Shown: positions 16,930 through 25,594 of the stretch, piece after piece
Layout: the number at the start of each line of letters is the position of its first letter
Position numbering within the stretch: position 1 is the first letter of the stretch
NCBI GenBank assembly: GCA_963777595.1
Contig: CAVZRE010000034.1
Coordinates: forward strand, 7,920-71,919
Reading direction: 5' to 3'
Length of the DNA stretch: 64,000 nucleotides
From: CAVVFX01 sp963777595
GTDB taxonomy: Bacteria > Acidobacteriota > Terriglobia > Bryobacterales > Bryobacteraceae
The notes under the pieces: model-generated
Told to the model about the DNA's origin: nothing
What the model saw: the letters and a program-made list of their open reading frames with translations, nothing else
Databases searched by the model: none
Position numbers and translations under genes: made by a program

Positions 16930-18288
16930 TTAAAAAGGACGACGGCCTTTGGTGCGGTCCTTCTTGATTGGCGCGGCTTTGAAATCCAGGGTGATGTCGA
17001 CTATGTGTTTCTGATCGTCTACCGTTTTAATGGCCTTCGTGTCGCCGAGATCGTCGAACAAGCCCTGCTCCTTAATCCTGGCGAGGAAGAAATCAGCATA
17101 ATCGGCGTTGTAGGGTTTGTCGGGCTTGCCGGCCCAGAGCTTTTGAATCTGCGCTTCGCCGTCAAGGTCGAGGCCCTTGATGGTCAGCTTACCGTAGTGA
17201 TACTGGGGGCCCTTGGTAAGTTTGACCAGGACGCCAACGGTTTTCTGCGGCTCGTCCAACCTGCGGACGACTTCGGCCTCCGCGTGAATATACCCGTCGT
17301 GGATGAGTTGCTTCTTGATCCGATCGACTGATTCATTAACATCGTCGAAATTGGCGACGTCACCGATCTTGAAGGCAGCGATTTTGCCGAGATCAGCCGT
17401 CTCTTCGCGGGTGACGCCAGAGAGACTCACTTTGGTCAATTTGTAGACAGGCCCTTCATCCACGGTGAGGTGGATCACGATGCCCTTCACTGTTTTGGAA
17501 GGTTCTGTCGTGATGTTGAGGAACTTCACTCCGAGGTAGCCTTTGGCCTCATAGAGGGGCTTGATCTGATTCTCGAGAAGCAGCTTGAATGTGTACTGGC
17601 TGTAGGGCGTGCCGTAGGCCACATCGTTGATCGCGTGTTCCAGGTCGGTGATGAGGACGGCTTTATTGCCTTCGAAGGTCACCTCGGCAATGGACGGCAG
17701 TGGTGCGCCGTTACGGAACACCAGGTCATAGGCATCGGCGCCGGAGGGGACAACGTTTGAAACGACAGTCTCGGGATGCTTGATCGAGGCGAGGTAAGTC
17801 TCGATTTCGTGAGTGTACCGCTCAATGATGAAGGACGTCGGCGGGAGTTTGCCGTTGTAGAGCACTTCCTTTGATTTCAAATATTTATTGATGTCGTCGC
17901 GCGAGGCGTTCAAACCCTCGAACTGCACTGTATAAAGGGGCGATACTTCATCCACGTTAAAGGTAGCGACATAACCTTTGCCACTGTCGGCAGGCTCGAA
18001 CTGGTAGCCGACGCTGTCGAGCATGCCCGTCGCTTCGAGCTGTTTCCGGGCCTGCTCAAAGCGCGCTTTGTCGGCCGCTTCTCCGATCTTCAACCCCGAA
18101 GCCGCGATGATCTCATCGGCTGGCAAGACTTTATTTCCTTTGATGATGATCTTGGATATGGGGTACTTGTCGGGAATGGCGGGTTTGGCCGGCGCGCTGA
18201 CCGACTGTTTGCGCGAACTCGTTTGTCCCGCGGCAAATGCTGTCAGCAAAATTCCGCTCGCTATACACTTGACTAACCGGCGCCCCAT
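16930..18288 (-). CDS. BamA-like POTRA-repeat protein without barrel, exported
   Basis: 452 residues. After a signal peptide (MGRRLVKCIASGILLTAFAAG) come about four to five POTRA-type repeats: 'ISKIIIKGNKVLPADEIIAA', 'YTVQFEGLNASRDDINKYL', 'IAEVTFEGNKAVLITDLEHA', 'LTKVSLSGVTREETADLGK' and 'YGKLTIKGLDLDGEAQIQKL'. BamA and TamA have such repeats followed by a 16-strand barrel, but this protein stops at 'KKDRTKGRRPF' with no barrel. It could be a periplasmic accessory that docks on an outer-membrane assembly or secretion complex. ATG 18288 was chosen because the signal peptide starts there. Confidence 0.75.
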   Translation of the reverse strand: MGRRLVKCIASGILLTAFAAGQTSSRKQSVSAPAKPAIPDKYPISKIIIKGNKVLPADEIIAASGLKIGEAADKARFEQARKQLEATGMLDSVGYQFEPADSGKGYVATFNVDEVSPLYTVQFEGLNASRDDINKYLKSKEVLYNGKLPPTSFIIERYTHEIETYLASIKHPETVVSNVVPSGADAYDLVFRNGAPLPSIAEVTFEGNKAVLITDLEHAINDVAYGTPYSQYTFKLLLENQIKPLYEAKGYLGVKFLNITTEPSKTVKGIVIHLTVDEGPVYKLTKVSLSGVTREETADLGKIAAFKIGDVANFDDVNESVDRIKKQLIHDGYIHAEAEVVRRLDEPQKTVGVLVKLTKGPQYHYGKLTIKGLDLDGEAQIQKLWAGKPDKPYNADYADFFLARIKEQGLFDDLGDTKAIKTVDDQKHIVDITLDFKAAPIKKDRTKGRRPF

Positions 18289-18424
18289 GATTCTATTGTA
18301 GTTTCCTTGAGAAGACACTGAGAATGTATGACGAGCCTAACAACCAGTGCGTTTCCAGGCTTTGGATTCCTGCAGAATGCTACTTTCCTGATCTACAATG
18401 GGTCCTATTCGGAGGCGGGCGAGG

Positions 18425-19986
18425 ATGAAATTAAACGTATTGCTATTGAGTGCCGTAGTATGTCTGCCGGCTGCGGGCCAACCCGCGATTCAGGGAATCG
18501 CGAACGCCGGGAGCTATATCGTCAATGGACTACCGAATGCCGGCATCGCGTTGGGCTCGATGTTCGTGATCTTCGGGAGCGGTTTAGGGCCCAGCACTCT
18601 TATGCAAGCGTCTTCTTTTCCACTTCCCACGACTCAGGGTCTGGGAGGGACTACGGTGAACATCAATACCGGATCCCTGGCCGCACAGGTGAACGCGATC
18701 ATGATTTACGCTTCGGCGAACCAGATCGCGGCTATCGTACCGTCCACGTTGAACTTCACAGGAACCGTCGGGGTAACGGTCACTTACAACGGCCAGACAA
18801 GCAACCTGGCGTTTATGACCCTGACGCCAAGTACCTTTGGGGCTTTTACCGTCAACCAATCGGGGAATGGACCGGCCGTCGCGTACAACTATAATTCCGC
18901 TAGCAGCCAACCTCTGAACACGTACACAACGCCCGCGATGCCGGGGCAACTGGTGACGCTTTGGGGCACCGGGCTCGGACCCGTAAAGGGTTCCGAGGCG
19001 GGCGGACCGCTGCCAGGCCAATTGAGTCTGAATCTGCAAGTTTATGTGGGCGGCCAGCAGGTGACACCGAATTACTACGGAAGATCCGGCTGCTGCGCGG
19101 GGATTGACCAACTCGTATTTCCGGTCCCGCAGGGATCTCGGGATGTGCGGTTCCGGTCGCGGTGGTGATCAATGGAATTGTGGGAAACACCGCGACCATT
19201 GCGGTTACGCCGGATGGCAGTACTTGCAGCGACCCGCTGGGCCCTTCTTCGGCAAACATTCAGACCGGGGCCAATAAGGGATCGATCCGCTATGCCAACG
19301 TCCAACTTGGACACATCTCCGGCGATGCGACCCCGGATGGAGGCACGGCCACATTCGCCTCCACGCCTTTTACCAATGATGGAGCTACGTTGAGCGGATT
19401 ACCGGCTGCAGGTTCCTGTCTACTGGCCTCGGGAAATTTGAACTCGACCGCACCGGCTTCCCAACTCACGCTGCTCGACGCGGGTCCCTCGCTGCAGGTT
19501 TCCGGACCGAGCGGCACTGGTCAACTGGCCAAGAGCAACGGCACCTATGCCGGGGTCCTGAACCCGGTGCAGGCCGGAACGTACACGGTTACCGGACCGG
19601 GAGGAAAGGACGTCGGAGCGTTCAGCGCGTCGGTGACGGTACCCGGAGGAGGAAGTTTCAACACGAACCCGTTTACTCCCGGCAGTCCGCTGCCGATCAT
19701 TTGGAACGCCACGGATCCTAACGCCATCATGAGTCTTACCGGCACATCGTTCACGAGCGGCGGGTTGATATCCATTTTCACGTGTACGGGGAACGCCAGC
19801 GCCGGAACAATGACGGTACCGGCTTATATTACGGCAGCCATGACGAATGGCACGGGTGTTCTTTTATTCCTGCAAAATAGTCCACCGGTCAGCTTCAGCG
19901 CATCCGGACTCGACCAGGGGTTTCTGAGCTACACTCTCGGCGTAGCTACCCCGACATTTTCAGTCGGCAACCCGGTCAAGGAGTAG
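18425..19986 (+). CDS. Secreted TIGR03437 (Solibacter C-terminal domain) protein, one frameshift
   Basis: Signal peptide 'MKLNVLLLSAVVCLPAAGQP' then 'AIQGIANAGSYIVNGLPNAG' and 'GSMFVIFGSGLGPSTL', the opening of the TIGR03437 domain; later 'PGQLVTLWGTGLGPVKG' repeats the theme. The frame changes near 19133: 'LVFPVPQG' should continue 'ISGCAVPVAVVINGIVGN'. Restoring one G to the GGG gives a 520-residue protein. The second half (19162 on) is beta-sandwich, Gly/Thr/Ser rich. These proteins are abundant in Solibacter-type genomes and thought to be surface or secreted adhesion-like proteins; no enzyme motif is seen. Confidence 0.75.
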
Positions 19987-19990
19987 AGCA

Positions 19991-20400
19991 TTAGTCTCTG
20001 CCGTCTTCGCCCAAAAAACGGTAGCCCACGTAACTGTCCGTGAGAATCATTTCGGCGACCCCGCATCGTCCTCCAGCTTCTTGCGTTAGAGTTTCTGCTT
20101 CGATCAGGCCCGAACTGGCCGCCAATATGGTCGTCAAGAGAGTTTTGAAGGCATGCGCCAGGGAATCGAGGACGGTAGTGCGAAGCTGCTCACTGTGTTT
20201 GGCTGTCTCGGCGCGGGCTGCGCGATCAAGCGACCGTGACCGTTCGAGGCCGGAATCCGCAGACAGAGACTACGGCGTCGACAACCTCTGGCTTGAGGCC
20301 CTTCGAATGTAAGGCTATCGCGCCAACGGCCTTTCCTCCGAGGCCGAGAACGCGCGACCAGGTACCACTGGCGGTATTATTCGAGTCGCGATCCTGCATA
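19991..20400 (-). pseudogene. Decayed sensor histidine kinase (GAF-HisKA remnant)
   Basis: Two frames on the minus strand together resemble part of a KdpD/GAF-type sensor kinase. The first (20392 to about 20262) reads 'VLGLGGKAVGAIALHSKGLK', as at the end of a GAF domain. The second (20269 to 19991) reads 'RAARAETAKHSEQLRTTVLD' then 'SLAHAFKTLLTTILAASSG', which is a HisKA helix with its His but with Leu where Pro is expected (KTP). It ends in unrelated sequence before a TAA, and no ATP-binding domain remains. Stops and frame changes show that it is dead. Positions 20401-20586 hold nothing I recognise. Confidence 0.6.
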
Positions 20401-20586
20401 TATGCATCACGAGCGGAACTATCGTTGACGTGCAGAACGAAAGCGAGACAAGGAGGGACGCTACCGAAAGAGCGATGATCAAACTTTGGCAGACAATTTC
20501 TCGAACCTTATTCATCGCTCCTTATAGCTTACTCATCGATTTATGAGAGAAGCATAAGATAGTTATGAGGGTAAGGCTAGATCTGA

Positions 20587-21546
20587 TCAATAGAAATCGT
20601 AAGTCATCTTCCAACTGGAGGTCTTGCCCGGTTCGACCGTCATACTGACATAAGCTTCCGGACACAACGTACTGCGGATCGACCAGAATAGAAGCTTTGA
20701 TAACGGTTGATCGCCGACGATATGCGCTCCCACTTTTTCCTTGGTGTTTTCCACCCGGATATCATAATCTTTTGCAGTCGGTCCATAGCCCTTCAATTCG
20801 GTGAAGACGCTTTCTCCCTGGGGGAGTTCGCGAACATAGGTGAGTTTATTGCCCGATGCTACCGCCGTTTTGGCGACATCCGCAACGGTCTGAACGGGGA
20901 ACGGAAACGTCACAGAAAAATCGGGACCGGACGGCTGCCCGTCGATCACGAAGAAGTTGTGATCATAGACGCTGGTCTCAATCGTCCGTTTCCCTGTATT
21001 TTTCAGATGGTGCTCGATGATCATCCGCGGCTTTCCCGGCACGAGAAGCACGGTTTTTTCATAAGTGTAAGAGTAGCCAGAGGCGTCCGTGAGCTCGTGT
21101 TTGAATCGCACCTGGTTCGCGGCAGTCTTGTAAGTCCATTTTCCACCGTTCACCAGCTCATAGGTCGTAGCGAACTTATACGGAGTATCGTCGGGCTTGC
21201 GCAAGACCCCCACGCCGATTTTGATAAACGTCTCTCCCGGCTTGGCGGCATCGTAACCGATAGCGGAGTCTCCCGTCCGAAACTCTTCCACGGGGCCCAT
21301 GATCGCGTCGTGAATCTTAGGGTCGTATTTCTCGAACCATTTGCCGAAATAGTTGTGGCCGTTATACTCCAGGCTTGCGATATTTCCGGACCAGTCGAAG
21401 CGAGTGCCGCGATAGTAGCCACGCTGGGCATCGGGGAGGAGAATTTTGGCCTTCAGCGGCCCGTTGGTGATCTGAACCTCAGGCGCATCGGCGGCGGTCG
21501 CGAGGGCGGCGGAAAAGAGAACGGCGAAAATGATTAATGGCTTCAC
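20587..21546 (-). CDS. Exported aldose-epimerase-like protein, unknown function
   Basis: 319 residues with a signal peptide (MKPLIIFAVLFSAALATAAD). The rest is an all-beta domain; 'YYRGTRFDWSGNIASLEYNG', 'RMIIEHHLKNTGKRTIETSV' and 'YDHNFFVIDG' resemble the galactose-mutarotase-like superfamily that binds carbohydrates. The catalytic His pair of true mutarotases cannot be assigned with confidence. It stands alone: a decayed kinase lies downstream, and the next upstream gene on the same strand ends 62 bases away after a hairpin repeat. Confidence 0.65.
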   Translation of the reverse strand: MKPLIIFAVLFSAALATAADAPEVQITNGPLKAKILLPDAQRGYYRGTRFDWSGNIASLEYNGHNYFGKWFEKYDPKIHDAIMGPVEEFRTGDSAIGYDAAKPGETFIKIGVGVLRKPDDTPYKFATTYELVNGGKWTYKTAANQVRFKHELTDASGYSYTYEKTVLLVPGKPRMIIEHHLKNTGKRTIETSVYDHNFFVIDGQPSGPDFSVTFPFPVQTVADVAKTAVASGNKLTYVRELPQGESVFTELKGYGPTAKDYDIRVENTKEKVGAHIVGDQPLSKLLFWSIRSTLCPEAYVSMTVEPGKTSSWKMTYDFY

Positions 21547-21592
21547 GGTAACTGAGATCGTATCACCTGGTTAGGAGGCTTGGCGCCCGACC

Positions 21593-21610
21593 GATAGACT
21601 GAAGTCTGTC
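21593..21610. repeat. Short hairpin repeat overlapping a stop codon (copy 2)
   Basis: GATAGACT-GA-AGTCTGTC: 8-base arms with a single G-T type mismatch and a GA centre. The right arm ends in the TGA stop (21609-21611, complement) of the deoxyhypusine-synthase-like gene. The bases after it (AAACAAGGGCG) match those after copy 1 (ACACAAGGGCG) at all but one position. Confidence 0.6.
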
Positions 21611-22832
21611 AAACAAGGGCGGACATTAGCCAGTCGCGATTGGCTTTCACATCTTCAAGGAGCGTCTGGCAAAGCCTCTCGCGATGCTCGAATAGCCGGT
21701 AGCCTTCCCTCGGACGGAGATAGCCTTTGGCTTTGGGCTCGGTGGCAAACAACCGCTCTTGACCGATTTCTCGCGCTGCCGTCTCATAACGTGTGCGGTT
21801 GTCGAGCAGCGCCTTCACGAGAAATGGCATCACCATGGAGTAGTCCGCCTGCATGCTCTCCGTCGATTGCATATAGGTGTCCTTGTCAACTTTTCCCCAC
21901 GTTACGGCTTCGGCGGGGAAGCACGACGAGAGCGAGCCATCCGTCACCGGCGACGAGACTATCTGCACGTCAAATTCGTAACCTCGGACATTGCTCAATC
22001 CGAGAATCTGGCTCAGTGCGGGTTCAGGCTGCAGGTTGAAATTCTTGGGCACTCCTCCGCCGAGGACCAGCGTCGCCAGTGAACCGACAGGGTTTTCGAA
22101 CAGGCCCCAGCGGTGGTACGCGCACGATTCGAAAACCTCGGCGTGCAGATCGAGGTCGAAGTGATATACGGGTAAGATTCCGGCCTGCCGCATAGCCCAC
22201 AGCTTCATGGAGTTGAGGAAAACGCTTCCATCGCCTGGCGCGCCGACGAAGATGGGAATTGCGAGGCGATGACAAGTTGATAATAATCCAGGGTCGACTT
22301 GGTTGCGCTGTTCCTGCGCGGCATACAACGCGCCCAACTTGAAGCGCAATTCAGTGCCGGTCATCTTCTTCGCGAATTCCGGACGCTGCAGGCAAGCGGT
22401 GAGGAAGCGGTCCTGGTCGAGCAGAACATCTTCGTCGAAGGCCATATCCGTGACGCGAATGGTTTTTTCATCGCGCAGCGCGCCGTCGTCTCCGAAGATC
22501 GGCACCTCGTGAATGGGGTCCTTGTGGGCTTCGAGAGCCCGGTGGCCGTCGTGGTAACAGACGGCGTCGGTAGTGCTCAGGTAGGCAATCCAGCCGCTCT
22601 CCAGCAAGGGAATCAGCCATGCCTGGTGTTGTCCCGACACGGTAACAGGCCCGGCGACCGACATGGTGACCGGGCAACCGGCCCCAATTGCCCGGTCAAG
22701 GATCTGGTAGATCCGCCGCAGATAGGCTCCGCCGAAAGCCGGTAGCGAGTGTTCTAACAGGTCGGCCAAAGATTCGCTTTGGTCCACGCGCCGCACTCTG
22801 ACAGTGCGGCGATCATTTATATTAGTTGGCAT
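21609..22832 (-). CDS. Deoxyhypusine synthase-family protein (homospermidine synthase-like)
   Basis: 407 residues from ATG 22832; a TTG at 22874 is an alternative start. It shows the NAD-binding fold of deoxyhypusine synthases: 'AGCPVTMSVAGPVTVSG', 'HEVPIFGDDGALRDE', 'IPIFVGAPGDGSVFLN', 'LVLGGGVPKNFNLQPEPAL', and 'AEAVTWGKVDKDTY', where the Lys corresponds to the catalytic enzyme-imine Lys of the eukaryotic enzyme. Bacteria lack eIF5A, so by family knowledge this is more likely to transfer an aminobutyl group from spermidine to a small amine such as putrescine (giving homospermidine) than to a protein. No polyamine genes are adjacent. Confidence 0.78.
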   Translation of the reverse strand: MPTNINDRRTVRVRRVDQSESLADLLEHSLPAFGGAYLRRIYQILDRAIGAGCPVTMSVAGPVTVSGQHQAWLIPLLESGWIAYLSTTDAVCYHDGHRALEAHKDPIHEVPIFGDDGALRDEKTIRVTDMAFDEDVLLDQDRFLTACLQRPEFAKKMTGTELRFKLGALYAAQEQRNQVDPGLLSTCHRLAIPIFVGAPGDGSVFLNSMKLWAMRQAGILPVYHFDLDLHAEVFESCAYHRWGLFENPVGSLATLVLGGGVPKNFNLQPEPALSQILGLSNVRGYEFDVQIVSSPVTDGSLSSCFPAEAVTWGKVDKDTYMQSTESMQADYSMVMPFLVKALLDNRTRYETAAREIGQERLFATEPKAKGYLRPREGYRLFEHRERLCQTLLEDVKANRDWLMSALV

Positions 22833-22877
22833 CTCCCCCGGAGTGTAGCGTAGCCGGGATGCGACGTCCTGCAAGGG

Positions 22878-23141
22878 CTACTTGGGCGCGGTTGGATTAC
22901 CCGGCACCGGCTCAATTGGACTACGCGGATCGTTAGGATTGTCGGGGTTGAGTGGAATATTTTTGGGGGTTGCGGGCGGCGTCTGGGTAGGTGGCTTCGC
23001 GGGCGTTTTCGCGCGTGCTTTTGGAGTGGACTTCTTCTTCGCCGGATTCTTTTGTGTCTTCTGATCCTGGCCGGCGGTAGACTGCGCCAACATAGGCATG
23101 GTCAGAAGTGCGGTAAAGATCAGGGCCGGATATAACTTCAT
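22878..23141 (-). CDS. Small exported Lys/Pro-rich protein
   Basis: 87 residues: signal peptide (MKLYPALIFTALLTMPMLAQ), a Lys/Ala stretch like a histone tail ('PAKKKSTPKARAKTPAKPP'), then a Pro/Asn-rich acidic tail. Shine-Dalgarno AGGAGAG lies six bases before the ATG, which supports translation. No domain is recognised. The basic repeat region may bind nucleic acid or cell wall. It is divergent from rsgA. Confidence 0.6.
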   Translation of the reverse strand: MKLYPALIFTALLTMPMLAQSTAGQDQKTQKNPAKKKSTPKARAKTPAKPPTQTPPATPKNIPLNPDNPNDPRSPIEPVPGNPTAPK

Positions 23142-23182
23142 GGCAGCTCTCCTGGGATCTGCGTTAGCATTTGCCCTGCCAT

Positions 23183-24187
23183 ATGCCGCGGGAACGATGT
23201 TACAATCCTGGTGAACTGCCTTATAAAGACGATCAACTCGATCCGGACTCGGTGAGTCATCGCGAGCGCAAACTCCTACCCAAATACAAACCTCCGTCGG
23301 CCACGGCTCCGATTGAAGGACGGGAGATCGCCGAAGCTCAAGTGGTTTCAGTGAGTTCGGGAAAGTGCCAGGTCGTCAATTCCAGCGGTAGCTTCTCGTG
23401 CCGGAATCAGCTTCCGGTTGCGCCGGGGGATCTTGTGGCTCTGGTAGAGGGACATCGTGTCAAACGCGTGTTACCCCGGCGCACCTTCCTTTCGCGTCCC
23501 GACCCATCCAATCCGCGCCGGGAAAAAGTGGTTGCGGCGAACATGGACCTGGTGATCGTGGTGGTCGCCGCGGCTGATCCACCATTGCATCCTGGCCTGA
23601 TCGATCGATACCTGATCGCCATCGAGCGGGGAGGGGCTGACGCAGCGATTTGCGTGAATAAATCCGAACTCGGGGCCGGCGGTGAAATGGAGAAGGTTTT
23701 GCAGCCCTACCGGTCGTTACCCGCACCGATCGTGATTTGCTCGGCGCGCACCGGCGCGGGAATCGATGATTTGCGGGCGATTATCGCAGGCAAGCTGTGC
23801 GTTTTCGTGGGCCATAGCGGCGTTGGGAAGTCGTCGTTGCTCAATGCGCTGCTGCCGGGCGCGGGCGCAGCCACGGGTAATGTGAGCAACGTTACGGGGA
23901 AGGGCCAGCACACCACGACGCGGTCTCAGATCTACGACCTCTCCGGGAAAGCGAGGGTGATCGATACACCGGGCGTTCGCGAATTCGGATTATGGAAGCT
24001 GGATCCCGCCGAAGTCCGGCTCTATTTCCATGATTTCGATGAGGCTGCGGCGAATTGCCGTTTCTCCAACTGCACGCATCTGCATGAACCCGACTGCGTG
24101 GTACGGTGCCAGGTGGAAGAGGGGCGGATCGATTCCAGCCGCTACGAGCGCTATCGCCGCATCTGCACGGCCGAAACCGGCAGCTAA
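23183..24187 (+). CDS. rsgA: Ribosome small-subunit-dependent GTPase A
   Basis: About 334 residues; helps late maturation of the 30S ribosomal subunit. OB-fold N-terminal part, then a circularly permuted GTPase: 'CVNKSEL' (G4) comes before 'VGHSGVGKSSLLNALL' (G1) and 'VIDTPGVREFGLW' (G3). The C-terminal zinc site is 'CRFSNCTHLHEPDC'. The start is uncertain: ATG 23183 has no good Shine-Dalgarno; TTG 23171 and GTG 23252 are alternatives, and an extended -10-like TGTTACAAT at about 23198-23206 would favour 23252. Confidence 0.9.
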   Translation: MPRERCYNPGELPYKDDQLDPDSVSHRERKLLPKYKPPSATAPIEGREIAEAQVVSVSSGKCQVVNSSGSFSCRNQLPVAPGDLVALVEGHRVKRVLPRRTFLSRPDPSNPRREKVVAANMDLVIVVVAAADPPLHPGLIDRYLIAIERGGADAAICVNKSELGAGGEMEKVLQPYRSLPAPIVICSARTGAGIDDLRAIIAGKLCVFVGHSGVGKSSLLNALLPGAGAATGNVSNVTGKGQHTTTRSQIYDLSGKARVIDTPGVREFGLWKLDPAEVRLYFHDFDEAAANCRFSNCTHLHEPDCVVRCQVEEGRIDSSRYERYRRICTAETGS

Positions 24188-24261
24188 CGCGGAAGGCAGC
24201 GGCGAATTACCTGGTAATCCGCGGACTTGGCGAAGTTTTGACAGGATCAATACTGGACGCT

Positions 24262-24525
24262 TCAATCTCTCGGAGTGGTAGCGAGATTGGCTGGGATATT
24301 CTGCTTGGGCGCCTTCACGTACTCGCCTTCGATGCCCTTAACGTTCACATCATCGCCCATGCTGCTGATGGCCGGAGAGCCTGGATTGTCTCCCGACCCC
24401 ATCGGGGGATAGCCTGAATCCGACACGCCGTGCTGCATCAAATACCGCGAACCTTCGGTGCTGGTTCCGCAGCCGGCGCAAACCGCGGCTGCGGCACACA
24501 AAATCACCGTTTTCCAATTGACCAT
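24262..24525 (-). CDS. Small lipoprotein, unknown function
   Basis: 87 residues. N-terminal hydrophobic segment ending in a lipobox ('AAAVCAGCGTSTEGS'), so the Cys near residue 19 is probably lipidated. The mature part is short, polar and Gly/Ser/Asp rich; I recognise no domain. It is 17 bases upstream of the glycosyltransferase stop on the opposite reading order (both minus strand; this gene lies downstream), so both may share a transcript. Confidence 0.6.
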   Translation of the reverse strand: MVNWKTVILCAAAAVCAGCGTSTEGSRYLMQHGVSDSGYPPMGSGDNPGSPAISSMGDDVNVKGIEGEYVKAPKQNIPANLATTPRD

Positions 24526-24542
24526 ATAGGCCAGTATAAACG

Positions 24543-25532
24543 TTAGCCGCGGGCTTCGTCAGGGACGCTGCGGCGCTTTTGGGTCAACACGTCGCGGATG
24601 GCATAGATTCGCCGTCCCTGACTTTCGAAATAGATGCGAATCATTACTTCGCCGATCAGACCCAGGCTGAACATCATCGTTCCGGCCAAAAACAGGAGAC
24701 TACCCAAAACCATGAGCGGACCATGTTCCTGAATGATGTCGAAGCCGAAGAGAAATTTCCGTACTCCGACGTAGAGTAACGCGAGACTGCCCGCAGTCAC
24801 GCCGGCGAGGCCGATGCTGCCGAAGAAGTGCATGGGGCGCGTGAAATATTTGAGCAGGAAGCGGATTGTCAGGATATCGAAGAGAACACGGAAGGTGCGT
24901 CCGATGCCGTAGTGCGAATCTCCGCTCAAGCGCGGCGTGTTGCGAATGGGCACCTCGGCCACACGCGCGCCGTAGAAACTAGCCAGCGCGGGAATGAAAC
25001 GGTGCAGTTCGCCATACAGTTGAACGTCTTTCAGGACTTCAGTACGGTAAGCCTTGAAGGTAGTTCCGAAATCGTGCAATTCGACTCCGGAAGCTTTCGC
25101 CATCAACCAGTTCGCAATGCGCGACGGGATCTTGCGCATGATGGCGTTGTCGACCCGTTCTTTCCGCCAACCGCTCGCGATGTCGTAGCCTTCGTCGATT
25201 TTAGCCATCAACGCCGGAATGTCTTCCGGAGCGTGCTGCAGGTCGCCGTCCATGGCGATCACTACTTTGCCGCGAGATTCGTGGAAGCCAGCCGCCAGTG
25301 CGGCCGTCTGGCCGAAATTCCTGCGGAGCCGCAGGACCTTTAAATGCGGATCCGTCTGGACGAGGTTCGCAAGGAGTTCAAAGCTGCGGTCGGTGGAGGC
25401 GTCATCGACAAAAAGAATTTCGTACTGACGGCGCATCTCGACCAACACCCGCGTCAAACGGTCGTACAACGGGAGAATGGAATGCTCCTCGTTGTGTACC
25501 GGGATCACGATCGATAGCATGAAGGTACTCAA
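24543..25532 (-). CDS. Polyprenyl-phosphate glycosyltransferase, GT2 family
   Basis: 329 residues. 'LSIVIPVHNEEHSILPLYDRL' opens a GT-A fold; 'VIAMDGDLQHAPEDIPALM' contains the metal-binding Asp residues. Two membrane helices at ~235-260 and ~270-300, together with 'FGTTFKAYRTEVLKDV', put it with GtrB/ArnC/DPM1-like enzymes that load a sugar onto undecaprenyl phosphate at the inner membrane. The sugar is not readable. ATG 25532 and ATG 25520 are both possible starts. Confidence 0.85.
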   Translation of the reverse strand: MSTFMLSIVIPVHNEEHSILPLYDRLTRVLVEMRRQYEILFVDDASTDRSFELLANLVQTDPHLKVLRLRRNFGQTAALAAGFHESRGKVVIAMDGDLQHAPEDIPALMAKIDEGYDIASGWRKERVDNAIMRKIPSRIANWLMAKASGVELHDFGTTFKAYRTEVLKDVQLYGELHRFIPALASFYGARVAEVPIRNTPRLSGDSHYGIGRTFRVLFDILTIRFLLKYFTRPMHFFGSIGLAGVTAGSLALLYVGVRKFLFGFDIIQEHGPLMVLGSLLFLAGTMMFSLGLIGEVMIRIYFESQGRRIYAIRDVLTQKRRSVPDEARG

Positions 25533-25594
25533 CTATATTCTACCCTTTTCAGGCAGTTAGACTGATCGAGTGTGATTTTTGGTGCAACCGGATG

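Noticed and set aside
22882..23064. Gly-rich plus-strand frame opposite the Lys/Pro-rich small gene
   Set aside because: The minus-strand frame has a signal peptide and a good ribosome site; the plus-strand product is only the low-complexity complement.
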